This document shows positions 8,805-16,758 of a stretch of DNA of 64,000 nt, piece by piece; positions within the stretch are counted from its first letter, which is position 1, and each line of letters starts with the position of its first letter. The translations under genes were made by a program, and so were the position numbers. The DNA lies in the NCBI GenBank assembly GCA_028716385.1, contig JAQUPX010000005.1, positions 122,415 through 186,414 of the forward strand. The letters are read 5' to 3'. Source of the DNA: a bacterium. Its GTDB lineage: Bacteria > Hydrothermota > UBA3073 > JACQXS01 > JAQTXJ01. A model generated the notes under the pieces. The model saw only the letters and a program-made list of their open reading frames with translations. It was not told the origin of the DNA and searched no databases.

Positions 8805-9386
8805 TTATTTTTTCTTTTTTATTGTTGACGAATCAGTGAAAGATGGATTTGTTGGAAGCGTATATGCAGTAGCTATGAAATCTACTTCCGTATATTTTTC
8901 TGCTTTTTTATTTGTACTTAATTTGAATTTACTAACATTTACAAGTCTTTCTAAAGCTGTTATTTTTGACAAGAAATAACCTAACTCGTGGTAAGTGCAG
9001 TTTATTTTAATTTGAACCGGATTTTCCTTGTAAAAACCTGTTTGTTGTCCCCCGGACATTGGTTTGAATAATAAGAATTGAACATTGCTAAGTCTTCCTG
9101 CTTCAGCTATTCCTCTGAGCAGGTAGGGCATTTCTTCTTCGCTGGGCAGGCATTTTGCGAGTGAATTCCATTGATTTGTCATGGAATCTACGGCTATGCG
9201 CACACTTTTATATTTATTTACATAGCCTTTTGAAGTATCTAATAATTTTGACACCTCCGAGTGTTTTTTATTGAGTTTGGCTATAGATGCGGATTTAGGC
9301 TTGAATAAGAAATTAAAGAATAAAAATACAAGAAGGATAACAAGCAAACAAGATAATAATAATTTTTTCTTTACATCATTTGTCAT
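8805..9386 (-). CDS. pilO: Type IV pilus inner-membrane alignment protein PilO
   Basis: A 193-residue bitopic protein. The transmembrane helix is at about 8-27, a coiled coil at about 30-75, and a PilO fold follows (EEEMPYLLRGIAEAGRLSNV, then INCTYHELGYFLSKITALER). PilO pairs with PilN and PilP in the inner-membrane ring of the pilus machine. Neither pilM nor pilN is upstream; the neighbour there is an unrelated T9SS protein, so the usual pilMNOPQ cluster is split. Its promoter lies so close that the ATG would be at or within a few bases of the transcript start, and no ribosome binding site is visible. Confidence 0.82.
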   Translation of the reverse strand: MTNDVKKKLLLSCLLVILLVFLFFNFLFKPKSASIAKLNKKHSEVSKLLDTSKGYVNKYKSVRIAVDSMTNQWNSLAKCLPSEEEMPYLLRGIAEAGRLSNVQFLLFKPMSGGQQTGFYKENPVQIKINCTYHELGYFLSKITALERLVNVSKFKLSTNKKAEKYTEVDFIATAYTLPTNPSFTDSSTIKKKK

Positions 9387-9396
9387 TGTAGGTAAT

Positions 9397-9425
9397 AATT
9401 TATTTTAAATATAACCTGTTGTCAA
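9397..9425 (-). promoter_or_regulatory. promoter of pilO-pilP-pilQ
   Basis: On the minus strand TTGACA (9425-9420) is followed after 17 nt by TAAATT (9402-9397). The pilO ATG is 10 nt downstream of the -10 box, so the predicted mRNA has almost no leader. Confidence 0.6.
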
Positions 9426-9492
9426 GCATATTTTTTATTATATGTTTTAATTTGTATTGTAAAGTTGAAAAATTGTTCGCATAGAGATTATT

Positions 9493-11625
9493 CTAGTGGA
9501 GTATAATTACTTTTTTAAGAATTTTAGAATATTTCGGTACTTCGCAGGAAATAAAATAAATTCCTGTTTTGAATTTACTTATATCCCGGGTTAAAATAAA
9601 ATCGGAATTTGTTATGTCAAACGAAGATGATTGCATTATTCTACCGGTTAAGTCGTATATTTCTAACTTTCCTCTAATTCCGGTTATGGGAAAGGATATT
9701 TGTAAATTAATAAATCTTGTGGATACCGGGGAGTTAGTGGATATTTTAAAATAATTTGCAGGAGGATTTTTTTCTTGTATACCTAGTCCACTGATTTTTA
9801 TTTTCGCATAATGAATAGGGTTGTTATAATCAGTATAGGGGACTAATTGATGCCACCAGCTTGTATAATTATTATCTGTTTGTGTATATATAAAGCATCC
9901 TATGGAATCATTTGTCATTGTGAGTTCATAGGGTTTATTCCCTCTTGGAAGTTTGACTTCCAGTCCTTCATTGCCAATAGCTACAAGTGAATCAGGGACA
10001 GTATAAACATTAGAGTAATAATCATAGAATTTATTTGTATTTTGAGTAAACAAGTAATATCCTTCATTGGGGTCCCATTTGCCGTTGCCATTATCGTCAA
10101 TGTATATTCCGGCTTTGTTTATCCGGGAAGACTGTATGCCTACGAATAAAGCTTCCGTATTATTCATAAAATAAAGTTTACAGGTATTTATAGAATCTTT
10201 TGTATCTATTCCAGATATATCCGAGCCATCTATTATAGTTGCATTGCCCCATTCCGCGCTATCTATTATTCCATCTATTATTGGGAGAGAAGCTGAAATG
10301 CCGGAAATTAATGAAGTAATTATGGGAAATGATAAAAGGTTTTGTTTTAGAGTATCGTTTATTTTATTTCCATCGGACAGGAGTTCGGTATACACCTGAA
10401 GTTTATAGCTAGTTCCTTTGTTTCCTATAAATAGTGGACTAAAGTTTATCTGCATTATAGAATCCGGTTTAATTAAACTAAGGTTTTTTTCGTCCTGATA
10501 TACAATAATGCCTGTGGATTCCGCGATACATTTAATTAGAAAATTATTTTCTTCATATATTCCATAATTTTTAATATTAACAATAGGTATAATTTGGGTA
10601 TTCGGTGGGATAATTGTTTGTAAATTTATTGAAATAGGAGAGACATCATTGCACGGTTTTTCTATAATTCCTACATTATCAATGAACCAGCCGGTTTTAT
10701 TTCCTATGCCATCCGATATAAAATAATATTTTATTAAAACCGAATCCCATTGAGGCAAGTAAAAATAAGCATTTTCCCATTGTTCGGAATTTCCTGTGAA
10801 TACAGGTTCTTGTATAATTCCCATAGGAGGGTCCATAATTATTGAAGCATCGTACCCTGAGAGAGGAGAGACCAGTTGCCAGTTTATAGAATCCCGGGAT
10901 ATCTTTATATTTCCCCCGTCACATAAATATTCTGTGTTATAAAAATGCCGTATAACCAGAGTTGGATTGGAAAAATTATAATTTTTAATTTTTAACCAGG
11001 GGGAAAAAAGTGTTAATCTTGCGTTGTCAGGGTATAAGCTATCTACCTGAGTCCCAAAGCAATTGTTTAATGGATGAAGTATGAATTGTGGATTTATGAA
11101 TGCCCAATTCCCTTGATATCCTCCTGAATCAGATAAGAAGTCTTCATAGTAACCTTTATAATCCTGAACAATAAGCCGTATTGTCCAGTTATATTTATTT
11201 GTTTGTTTCCAGCCTTGATTATTTGAGTAGTAATAAGATTTTTCTGTTGGAGAAATGGTATCGCCTCCTATTCCAGGGTACCCTGCTATATTTAATACGA
11301 ACCATACCGGTATGGTATCACTGATATTTGCTTCTATTGGTGTGAATTTCCATTCTCCCGTAGAGGAATAAACGGTATCTATTTCGGTTAGGGGTTGAAT
11401 GGTATAAGGGAGCCCGTTACTTTCGTAGCATAAACTTGCGTGTTTAAAGCCTCCCGGATGGTCTGTTAGGACAAGAATTCCTGTGATTTTAGATGGGGCA
11501 TAGGGGGGGGAGAATTTGACAGCTATTTTATCATCATTATAAGTCCCTACGATATGGAAACCGTCAATTTTAGCATTATCATACTTAAGTGTATCAGTGG
11601 CTAAAAGTAATATAAATAGGAACAT
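9493..11625 (-). CDS. Large secreted protein with T9SS type A sorting domain
   Basis: A 710-residue protein. It begins with a very short hydrophobic export signal (MFLFILLLA). A region at about 490-560 (AGIYIDDNGNGKWDPNEGYY) resembles a carbohydrate-binding CBM9/DOMON-type or calcium-binding module. The C-terminal 80 residues are a Por secretion domain (GKLEIYDLTGRIMQS ... FKTGIYFISCEV), which targets proteins through the type IX secretion system to the cell surface. The middle contains WFIDNVG-type and NVSPISI-like stretches as in extracellular adhesins or proteases, but I see no catalytic motif. Function unknown; a surface location is well supported. Confidence 0.7.
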   Translation of the reverse strand: MFLFILLLATDTLKYDNAKIDGFHIVGTYNDDKIAVKFSPPYAPSKITGILVLTDHPGGFKHASLCYESNGLPYTIQPLTEIDTVYSSTGEWKFTPIEANISDTIPVWFVLNIAGYPGIGGDTISPTEKSYYYSNNQGWKQTNKYNWTIRLIVQDYKGYYEDFLSDSGGYQGNWAFINPQFILHPLNNCFGTQVDSLYPDNARLTLFSPWLKIKNYNFSNPTLVIRHFYNTEYLCDGGNIKISRDSINWQLVSPLSGYDASIIMDPPMGIIQEPVFTGNSEQWENAYFYLPQWDSVLIKYYFISDGIGNKTGWFIDNVGIIEKPCNDVSPISINLQTIIPPNTQIIPIVNIKNYGIYEENNFLIKCIAESTGIIVYQDEKNLSLIKPDSIMQINFSPLFIGNKGTSYKLQVYTELLSDGNKINDTLKQNLLSFPIITSLISGISASLPIIDGIIDSAEWGNATIIDGSDISGIDTKDSINTCKLYFMNNTEALFVGIQSSRINKAGIYIDDNGNGKWDPNEGYYLFTQNTNKFYDYYSNVYTVPDSLVAIGNEGLEVKLPRGNKPYELTMTNDSIGCFIYTQTDNNYTSWWHQLVPYTDYNNPIHYAKIKISGLGIQEKNPPANYFKISTNSPVSTRFINLQISFPITGIRGKLEIYDLTGRIMQSSSFDITNSDFILTRDISKFKTGIYFISCEVPKYSKILKKVIILH

Positions 11626-11696
11626 ATATAAAACCTAACACAAATGGGGGGAGAAAATAATATTAAATAAAATATTAAAAAGGATTCAGTATTAAA

Positions 11697-12206
11697 TTAA
11701 CGCTTTATTCCTCTTCTTCGTCCTGCAGAGCGTTCTCCTTTATACTGGAGTCCCTTTTCTCTCTTATAGCCAGCCATTTCAGTTTCGCTCTGGAATATAG
11801 CGCCACCGTTTACGATTAAGTTTTTGCAATAAGCGGAACCAACGAGAACGGCATTTGTATCTAACTGAATTTTTCCGACTGCCTGAACTTTTCCTTTAAC
11901 GTAACCCTGTACTATGACATCATAAGCCATAAGACTGTCACATTCTACGTATCCTGTTCTTGTGACAACAACGACTCCATTTGCCAAAATAGAACCCTTA
12001 ATTCTACCTTTAACGGTAAGGTTCCCTTGAGTTTCTATAATACCTTCAAAATCAGAATCTTCCTGAAGGGTGGGGTAGTTTGCACCGAAATTTTGTTCGG
12101 TTGCCTGCCCATCACCGGTATCTTCTGCATATTCTTCCTGCTTACGAGAAGCACATCCCAATACAAATACCAACAAACCAATCAAAATTAAATGCTTTTT
12201 ACTCAT
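11697..12206 (-). CDS. Exported lipoprotein bactofilin
   Basis: Start placed at the ATG at 12206 because GGAGGAAGAA lies directly before it; an in-frame ATG eight codons upstream has no such site. This gives 169 residues beginning MSKKHLILIGLLVFVLGC, a lipoprotein signal with a lipobox Cys. The body is a bactofilin-type right-handed beta helix: short repeats FEGIIETQGNLTVKGRIKGS, VVVVTRTGYVECDSL, VIVQGYVKGKV. The tail is basic (RSAGRRRGIKR). Bactofilins normally polymerise in the cytoplasm as cytoskeletal scaffolds, so a lipidated export signal is unusual. It sits 47 nt after a second exported bactofilin and probably shares its transcript. Confidence 0.75.
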   Translation of the reverse strand: MSKKHLILIGLLVFVLGCASRKQEEYAEDTGDGQATEQNFGANYPTLQEDSDFEGIIETQGNLTVKGRIKGSILANGVVVVTRTGYVECDSLMAYDVIVQGYVKGKVQAVGKIQLDTNAVLVGSAYCKNLIVNGGAIFQSETEMAGYKREKGLQYKGERSAGRRRGIKR

Positions 12207-12253
12207 TTCTTCCTCCCATTTAGAAGACAAGAGAGATTATTTTAATAATTCCT

Positions 12254-12799
12254 TTAATAACTTCGTCTAGTTCTAGTTCTAGCTCTTTTTACGGCTTTAG
12301 TTTTCTTTGTAACTACCGTTTTCTTTCCTTCTACTGTTTTAATTTCACCCATAGAAGTTTTCGTGCTCATCATTGCACCTTTTTCTACTACAAGGTTTCT
12401 GCACATAGCTTCTCCTGTGACAACAGCAGTCGGTTTTAAGACTAGTTCTTCAGATGCCCAAATACTTCCATCTACTCTGCCTTTCACTATTCCCGTTACG
12501 GTTTCTACGTTGCCTTTTATTTCACCTATTTCAGAAACTTGAATATCATCATCTAATATAGCTTTGCCTTCAAGTACGCCATCAATTTTCACTTTTCTTC
12601 CATAAAAAGTACCCTTAAAAACAGCTTCTGAAGGAATAAGGCTATATCCACCTTGAGACTGAACTTCTTCTACTTGAGTTTCATCGGTAGTCCCTTCTTC
12701 AGTATATCCCATATCTTCTTCGCCAGTGTACTCATCTTGAGCAACTATTAAACTCGAACCTAATAATAAGACAGCAACTAATAACAGCTTTTTATACAT
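12254..12799 (-). CDS. Exported bactofilin-like polymer-forming protein
   Basis: A 181-residue protein. The signal peptide is 1-20 (MYKKLLLVAVLLLGSSLIVA). An acidic stretch (DEYTGEEDMGYTEEG) follows, then a bactofilin beta-helix core at about 55-145 (AVFKGTFYGRKVKIDGVLEG, GEIKGNVETVTGIVKGRVDG, AVVTGEAMCRNLVVEKGA). The tail is very basic (KKTKAVKRARTRTRRSY). A strong GGGAGGTGA ribosome binding site precedes the ATG. Together with the downstream lipoprotein paralogue it forms a two-gene operon, suggesting a heteropolymer under or on the outer membrane. That role is inference; the fold is called from its repeats. Confidence 0.72.
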   Translation of the reverse strand: MYKKLLLVAVLLLGSSLIVAQDEYTGEEDMGYTEEGTTDETQVEEVQSQGGYSLIPSEAVFKGTFYGRKVKIDGVLEGKAILDDDIQVSEIGEIKGNVETVTGIVKGRVDGSIWASEELVLKPTAVVTGEAMCRNLVVEKGAMMSTKTSMGEIKTVEGKKTVVTKKTKAVKRARTRTRRSY

Positions 12800-12841
12800 C
12801 CGTCACCTCCCAAAAATTTGTTTTAAAAATAATTATTATCA

Positions 12842-12870
12842 TAAATAGAAAAACTTAGGCACTTTGTCAA
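12842..12870 (-). promoter_or_regulatory. promoter of the two bactofilin genes
   Basis: On the minus strand TTGACA (12870-12865), a 17-nt spacer and TATTTA (12847-12842). The leader to the ATG at 12799 is about 35 nt and includes a strong ribosome binding site. Confidence 0.55.
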
Positions 12871-13008
12871 GCTTTTTTTGAAAAACAATTTTTAAAACCA
12901 TATTTACTTAATTTTTTATAATGTAGAAGTTACAATATAAGGCAATATAAAATTGTAAAGGAATTTTTTAAAAAATTTATATAATTTTAACTCCCGGTTA
13001 ATTTTTCC

Positions 13009-13036
13009 TTGACACTAAAGCGAACCGAATTAAATT
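13009..13036 (+). promoter_or_regulatory. promoter of the lipoprotein gene at 13089
   Basis: TTGACA (13009-13014), 16-nt spacer, TAAATT (13031-13036). An AAGGAGGAGAG ribosome binding site precedes the ATG at 13089. Confidence 0.55.
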
Positions 13037-13088
13037 AATAAGATAAGTAATTTAACGAAATACCAATAGACACGATTAAGGAGGAGAG

Positions 13089-13592
13089 ATGAACAAAAAA
13101 GTTTTATGCGGTCTTGCCCTTTTAGTTCTTATTTCAAGTGGATGTAAGAAAAAATCTACTACCGGGAATGATGATTACACTTATCCAACTGTTACTTTAA
13201 CGCATGCAGGTTTTGACTTTTCTGCAGGTATTTGCGATACAGCTGCTTGGCCCAATGGCAATGATGTTGATATAATAAGTTGGAGACCTGATAACCCTGA
13301 TAGTAACCAACCTTATCCTTCGTGGAGTAATTATTTGTGGTGCAGAACGTCTGCTGATACGGTTACTTTCAAAAGCGAGACCAAAGATATGGGGGCAGTA
13401 GAACTATCTTCCATAACTAGTGCGGCGGTTACATGGGATACTATGCCAATACCCTTAATAGTTGGGCATTGTCTAGTTGTTCGTTGCAAAGATGGGTATG
13501 CGAAAATTCAAGTAACAACGGTAGGAGATAGTGCAAGTTGGGAAGCAGGGGTAAAATATTTTTATTCCTCGACGACTACATTTGCTCACTAA
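13089..13592 (+). CDS. Hypothetical lipoprotein
   Basis: A 167-residue protein with a lipoprotein signal (MNKKVLCGLALLVLISSGC, Cys19 as the lipid-attachment residue) and a basic-polar linker KKKSTTGNDD. The mature part is rich in Trp, Asp and Thr (DIISWRPDNPDSNQPYPSW, LWCRTSADTVTFKSE), and ends with a beta-rich CLVVRCKDGYAKIQVTTV. I recognise no family. It has its own promoter and a strong ribosome binding site, so expression looks independent of the neighbours. Outer-membrane anchoring is inferred from the lipobox. Confidence 0.65.
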   Translation: MNKKVLCGLALLVLISSGCKKKSTTGNDDYTYPTVTLTHAGFDFSAGICDTAAWPNGNDVDIISWRPDNPDSNQPYPSWSNYLWCRTSADTVTFKSETKDMGAVELSSITSAAVTWDTMPIPLIVGHCLVVRCKDGYAKIQVTTVGDSASWEAGVKYFYSSTTTFAH

Positions 13593-13647
13593 TCTAAATT
13601 TTGTATAACAGTTGTACCAAATCGCTATCATAAAGGGTTACAATTAA

Positions 13648-15306
13648 ATGTCGGCAAACTTTTTTAATCTCCCCAATATAATGAAAAAAAAAGAGGGAGA
13701 TTTTTTTATAATTAGTGTTATACTGCTTATTGCATTTATACTCAGGTTCTATAAATTAGATTTTCATTCATACCGTGCCGATGAAGTAGAGAGAATACTT
13801 TTTGCTTTAAGACCTGTAGCAGAGATATTCAAAACAGATTTTCGTTCCCCTATTTATTGTTTTATATTACACTGGTGGATTAAAATTTTCTCAGATTCAG
13901 AGATTACGACTCGTTTGTTGTCTGTTTTATTGAATGTTTTTACGATTATTCCGTTATATGCTCTTGTGTATAGGTTGCGTGATAAGAAGACGGCTCAAAT
14001 TTTAAGTATGTTCATAGCGGTCTCACCATATTATATTTTACATTCACGAGTTACGGAGAATTTTGCAATATCTTTGCTTTTTGTTTCGTTATCCGTTTTA
14101 TTTTTTATAAAATTATTTGAAGATAAATTTAGTATTACAAATTCAATCAGTTATGCTCTTTCAACTATTTTTATGTTATATTCCGGACCAGCCGGGGTAT
14201 TTATATTGTTGTTTGAGTGGGTATGGTTTTGCCAGAAGTGGCGATTTACAAGAATGAATTTAAGAGCATGGCTTATTATACAGAGTTGTATATTTTTAGT
14301 GTATGCTTATTGGTTATTTTTTGTTTTTCCCGGGTGGGCAGGATTTGACCAACTGCCCATAAAAGGAAGTTTTATAGGCAGGCTTGCATATACGATTTAC
14401 AGTTTTACTATCGGACAGACTGTTTATCCCTGGAATTGGAGGCTTGTCATTCCCGTGATAGTTATATTTGCAGTTATTATTATGTTTGCAGTCAGAACGT
14501 TAAAAGGAAAATACAGGATATTGTCATTCCTTAGCCCTTTGTTTCTTGTTGGCTTGCTGCCCGTTTTCTCAAATCGTGGAGTACCGGAATATTGTATTGG
14601 GGCATCCATAGCTTATTATATACTTATTGCCGTAGGTATTTCTGCTTTAAGAAAACGTTCTCTTGCATTAGGTGTTATTATTCTTGTTTATTTGAACGGG
14701 TGCTCGCTTTTTAATTTGTATAAAGACAGGGAATATCTAAATCAAAGTTTTACTGATGACTGGCGTAAAATTACGTATTTTGTTAATAATGTTGTTACCT
14801 GTTATCCCGAGTACATAAAAAAAGATTCATTGAATTTGCTTTCGCCATCGGAGCGGGATGCTCCGTTTACTGTGGTGGTTTATAGACCGGGACCTTTTAT
14901 GTGGTATTATAAAAAAATGAATAAAACATCTAACAGTAAATCTTTTAACTTATCACAAGCGGATTCTTCTAAAATGGTATTCTATGAAGTAGATTCCCAT
15001 AATTATCCCGAAGTTCCGAGTTCGGTTATTGTTTTCAACCCATCTCATCCGAATTTGATTATAGAAAAAGCTATGAATACGAATATAATATTCGTAGAAA
15101 ATATGGGAAGTGGTGTTTTTGCGTATGAGAAAAAGGGGTTAAATGTTTTTAATAAGTGGATTGATGCTAATTATACCCCGTTGTTTTCTGCGAATTTCTG
15201 GGAAGATAAAGGCTATAAAGAAAAGAGGAAGGTATTAAAAAGAGATTTGTCGGAATGCAGAATGAGAGTCTCTTTGTACACACCAAAAGTTTTTTCAGCC
15301 AAATAG
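13648..15306 (+). CDS. GT39-type membrane glycosyltransferase
   Basis: A 552-residue polytopic protein. Residues about 20-365 contain some nine or ten membrane segments with the GT-C pattern: HSYRADEVERILFAL just after the first helix carries the acidic pair expected of GT39/PMT-type catalytic loops, and SPIYCFILHWWIKIF follows. The last 180 residues are a soluble domain. Such enzymes move sugars from polyprenyl-phosphate donors onto lipid or protein acceptors at the outer face of the inner membrane. The start is uncertain: the ATG at 13648 and the one at 13681 (residue 12) are both poorly preceded by ribosome binding sites. No other sugar-transfer genes are adjacent. Confidence 0.75.
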   Translation: MSANFFNLPNIMKKKEGDFFIISVILLIAFILRFYKLDFHSYRADEVERILFALRPVAEIFKTDFRSPIYCFILHWWIKIFSDSEITTRLLSVLLNVFTIIPLYALVYRLRDKKTAQILSMFIAVSPYYILHSRVTENFAISLLFVSLSVLFFIKLFEDKFSITNSISYALSTIFMLYSGPAGVFILLFEWVWFCQKWRFTRMNLRAWLIIQSCIFLVYAYWLFFVFPGWAGFDQLPIKGSFIGRLAYTIYSFTIGQTVYPWNWRLVIPVIVIFAVIIMFAVRTLKGKYRILSFLSPLFLVGLLPVFSNRGVPEYCIGASIAYYILIAVGISALRKRSLALGVIILVYLNGCSLFNLYKDREYLNQSFTDDWRKITYFVNNVVTCYPEYIKKDSLNLLSPSERDAPFTVVVYRPGPFMWYYKKMNKTSNSKSFNLSQADSSKMVFYEVDSHNYPEVPSSVIVFNPSHPNLIIEKAMNTNIIFVENMGSGVFAYEKKGLNVFNKWIDANYTPLFSANFWEDKGYKEKRKVLKRDLSECRMRVSLYTPKVFSAK

Positions 15307-15342
15307 AATAGATAATCTCCTTAATTTTTTAACAGAAAAAAT

Positions 15343-16026
15343 ATGAAAACAACAACGGATTTATTTTTAATAGGTATTACGCTTGCGTGGGGCCCCTGTT
15401 TTTGTTCCTGTACCCCTTTGGTTTTGACATATTTGGCGGGCACACAGGTGGTGAACGGAATTGAAGCTAAAAAAAGTTGGCTTAAAGGATTTATAAACGT
15501 AATGGTTTTTTGTCTTGCCAGAATTGGTATATATATTCTGATAATAGGCATTGCATTTTTAATCGGGCATAAGATAATAAGAAGTTGGTATGAGATTGGG
15601 TATGGGAAGTTTTTGTATTATATTGCGGGGTTCATTACTATAATATTTGGAATTGTTTTATTATTTGGTAAGAAGGGAAGTAATAATTTTTGTTCAAGGT
15701 TTTTATGTAACACCAAAAATAAAATTACCAATATATGGGGAGTAGCTTTGTTGGGAATAGCCGTTGGAGTCGCGCCGTGCATCCCTTTATTCGGAGTTGT
15801 TAATTATGTGGTATTTGAAGCAAAGAGTTTATCACAGGCGCTTCTTTATGCCGGGTGTTTTAGCGCGGGAATGTTGTTAAGTCCGTTAATACCGCTTGGG
15901 GTAATAGCAAGTGCAGTCCCTTCTTTTTTGAAAGGGAATAAAGTTCTTATTTTCTTTTCGTATTTATGCGGGATAATGCTTATTTATTTTGGGATAAAAC
16001 TACTTTTTAGCGGGCAATCTTTTTAA
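15343..16026 (+). CDS. CcdA/DsbD-type transmembrane thiol reductant carrier
   Basis: A 227-residue protein with about six membrane helices in two halves. One half begins WGPCFCSCTPLVLTYLAGT (Cys19, 21, 23) and the second begins GVAPCIPLFGVV. This internal Cys pair at matching positions is the signature of CcdA/DsbD-beta, which carries electrons from cytoplasmic thioredoxin across the inner membrane for cytochrome c maturation or for secreted thioredoxin-like proteins. The family merges with proteins annotated as TauE/SafE sulfite exporters, so that is the alternative name. It lies 36 nt after the GT39 gene. A link to the thioredoxin-fold protein at 36737-37792 is only a thought. Confidence 0.72.
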   Translation: MKTTTDLFLIGITLAWGPCFCSCTPLVLTYLAGTQVVNGIEAKKSWLKGFINVMVFCLARIGIYILIIGIAFLIGHKIIRSWYEIGYGKFLYYIAGFITIIFGIVLLFGKKGSNNFCSRFLCNTKNKITNIWGVALLGIAVGVAPCIPLFGVVNYVVFEAKSLSQALLYAGCFSAGMLLSPLIPLGVIASAVPSFLKGNKVLIFFSYLCGIMLIYFGIKLLFSGQSF

Positions 16027-16046
16027 TCAAAACAAACGAGCAGTTA

Positions 16047-16748
16047 TTATTTTAGATACAGATGGATTTCTTTGGCGGCAACCGAGCCGAAAACTCCGAA
16101 TCCACCGTTTAACCCTGATGGATTATTTCCCGAAGAGGACATTCCAGGGGGTAAATACTTGAAGTAATTTTCATCATAAGCTTTAATTTTTATTCTATAA
16201 TTCCCACTTTTTAAAGTATCAACCATAGCAAATCTGAGTTTTATTAAACTATCCGGTCCAGGTGAAACAGGAATCTGGGGTATAAAAATAGTATCTTCTT
16301 TATAAACAGTAAAAAAGTAGAAATCATTTAAGTTTGTTTTGACTACTACAGAGTCCCCGCGGGTAACCGTATCATTATTTGTCGGGTGTAATATTATAAA
16401 AGAGTCCGGGATAACGGTTGTCCCATATACGCTGTCAAATCCACTTGCTTTAACGCAAATATTAATGGTATCCATAGGATTTAAGATGATTGAATCGGCG
16501 GATACATATAGGCTATCTGATAAAGATAAAGTATCTATAAAATTCTTGCCGGATAAAATTACTATTGCATCTTCTATGCATATTTTGGATTGTTCGTTTA
16601 ATTTATAAGTTCTATCAACTCTTACGCTTGTAATGGATTTTCCTTGTTTCAGTACCGAGAATACATTAAGTATATTAGTGTAGTTTTCAACTGTGCTATG
16701 TTCACATCCTGCCGTAAACAGAGCGAATACCAGTAATAATTTTTTCAT
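16047..16748 (-). CDS. DUF4249-like outer-membrane lipoprotein
   Basis: A 233-residue protein with a lipobox signal (MKKLLLVFALFTAGC, Cys15). Beta-rich repeats of the type VSADSIILNPMDTINICV follow, and a C-terminal GGFGVFGSVAAKEIHLYL. The VFGS ending and the position directly after a carboxypeptidase-regulatory TonB receptor match DUF4249 proteins of Bacteroidetes. The ligand is unknown. It starts 10 nt after the receptor gene and is surely cotranscribed. I infer a surface or periplasmic partner that captures substrate for the receptor. Confidence 0.65.
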   Translation of the reverse strand: MKKLLLVFALFTAGCEHSTVENYTNILNVFSVLKQGKSITSVRVDRTYKLNEQSKICIEDAIVILSGKNFIDTLSLSDSLYVSADSIILNPMDTINICVKASGFDSVYGTTVIPDSFIILHPTNNDTVTRGDSVVVKTNLNDFYFFTVYKEDTIFIPQIPVSPGPDSLIKLRFAMVDTLKSGNYRIKIKAYDENYFKYLPPGMSSSGNNPSGLNGGFGVFGSVAAKEIHLYLK

Positions 16749-16758
16749 AGTTTAGTTG

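Noticed and set aside
15343..16026. Sulfite exporter (TauE/SafE) call for the six-helix protein
   Set aside because: The paired Cys residues at matching places in the two halves fit CcdA/DsbD better; kept only as an alternative.
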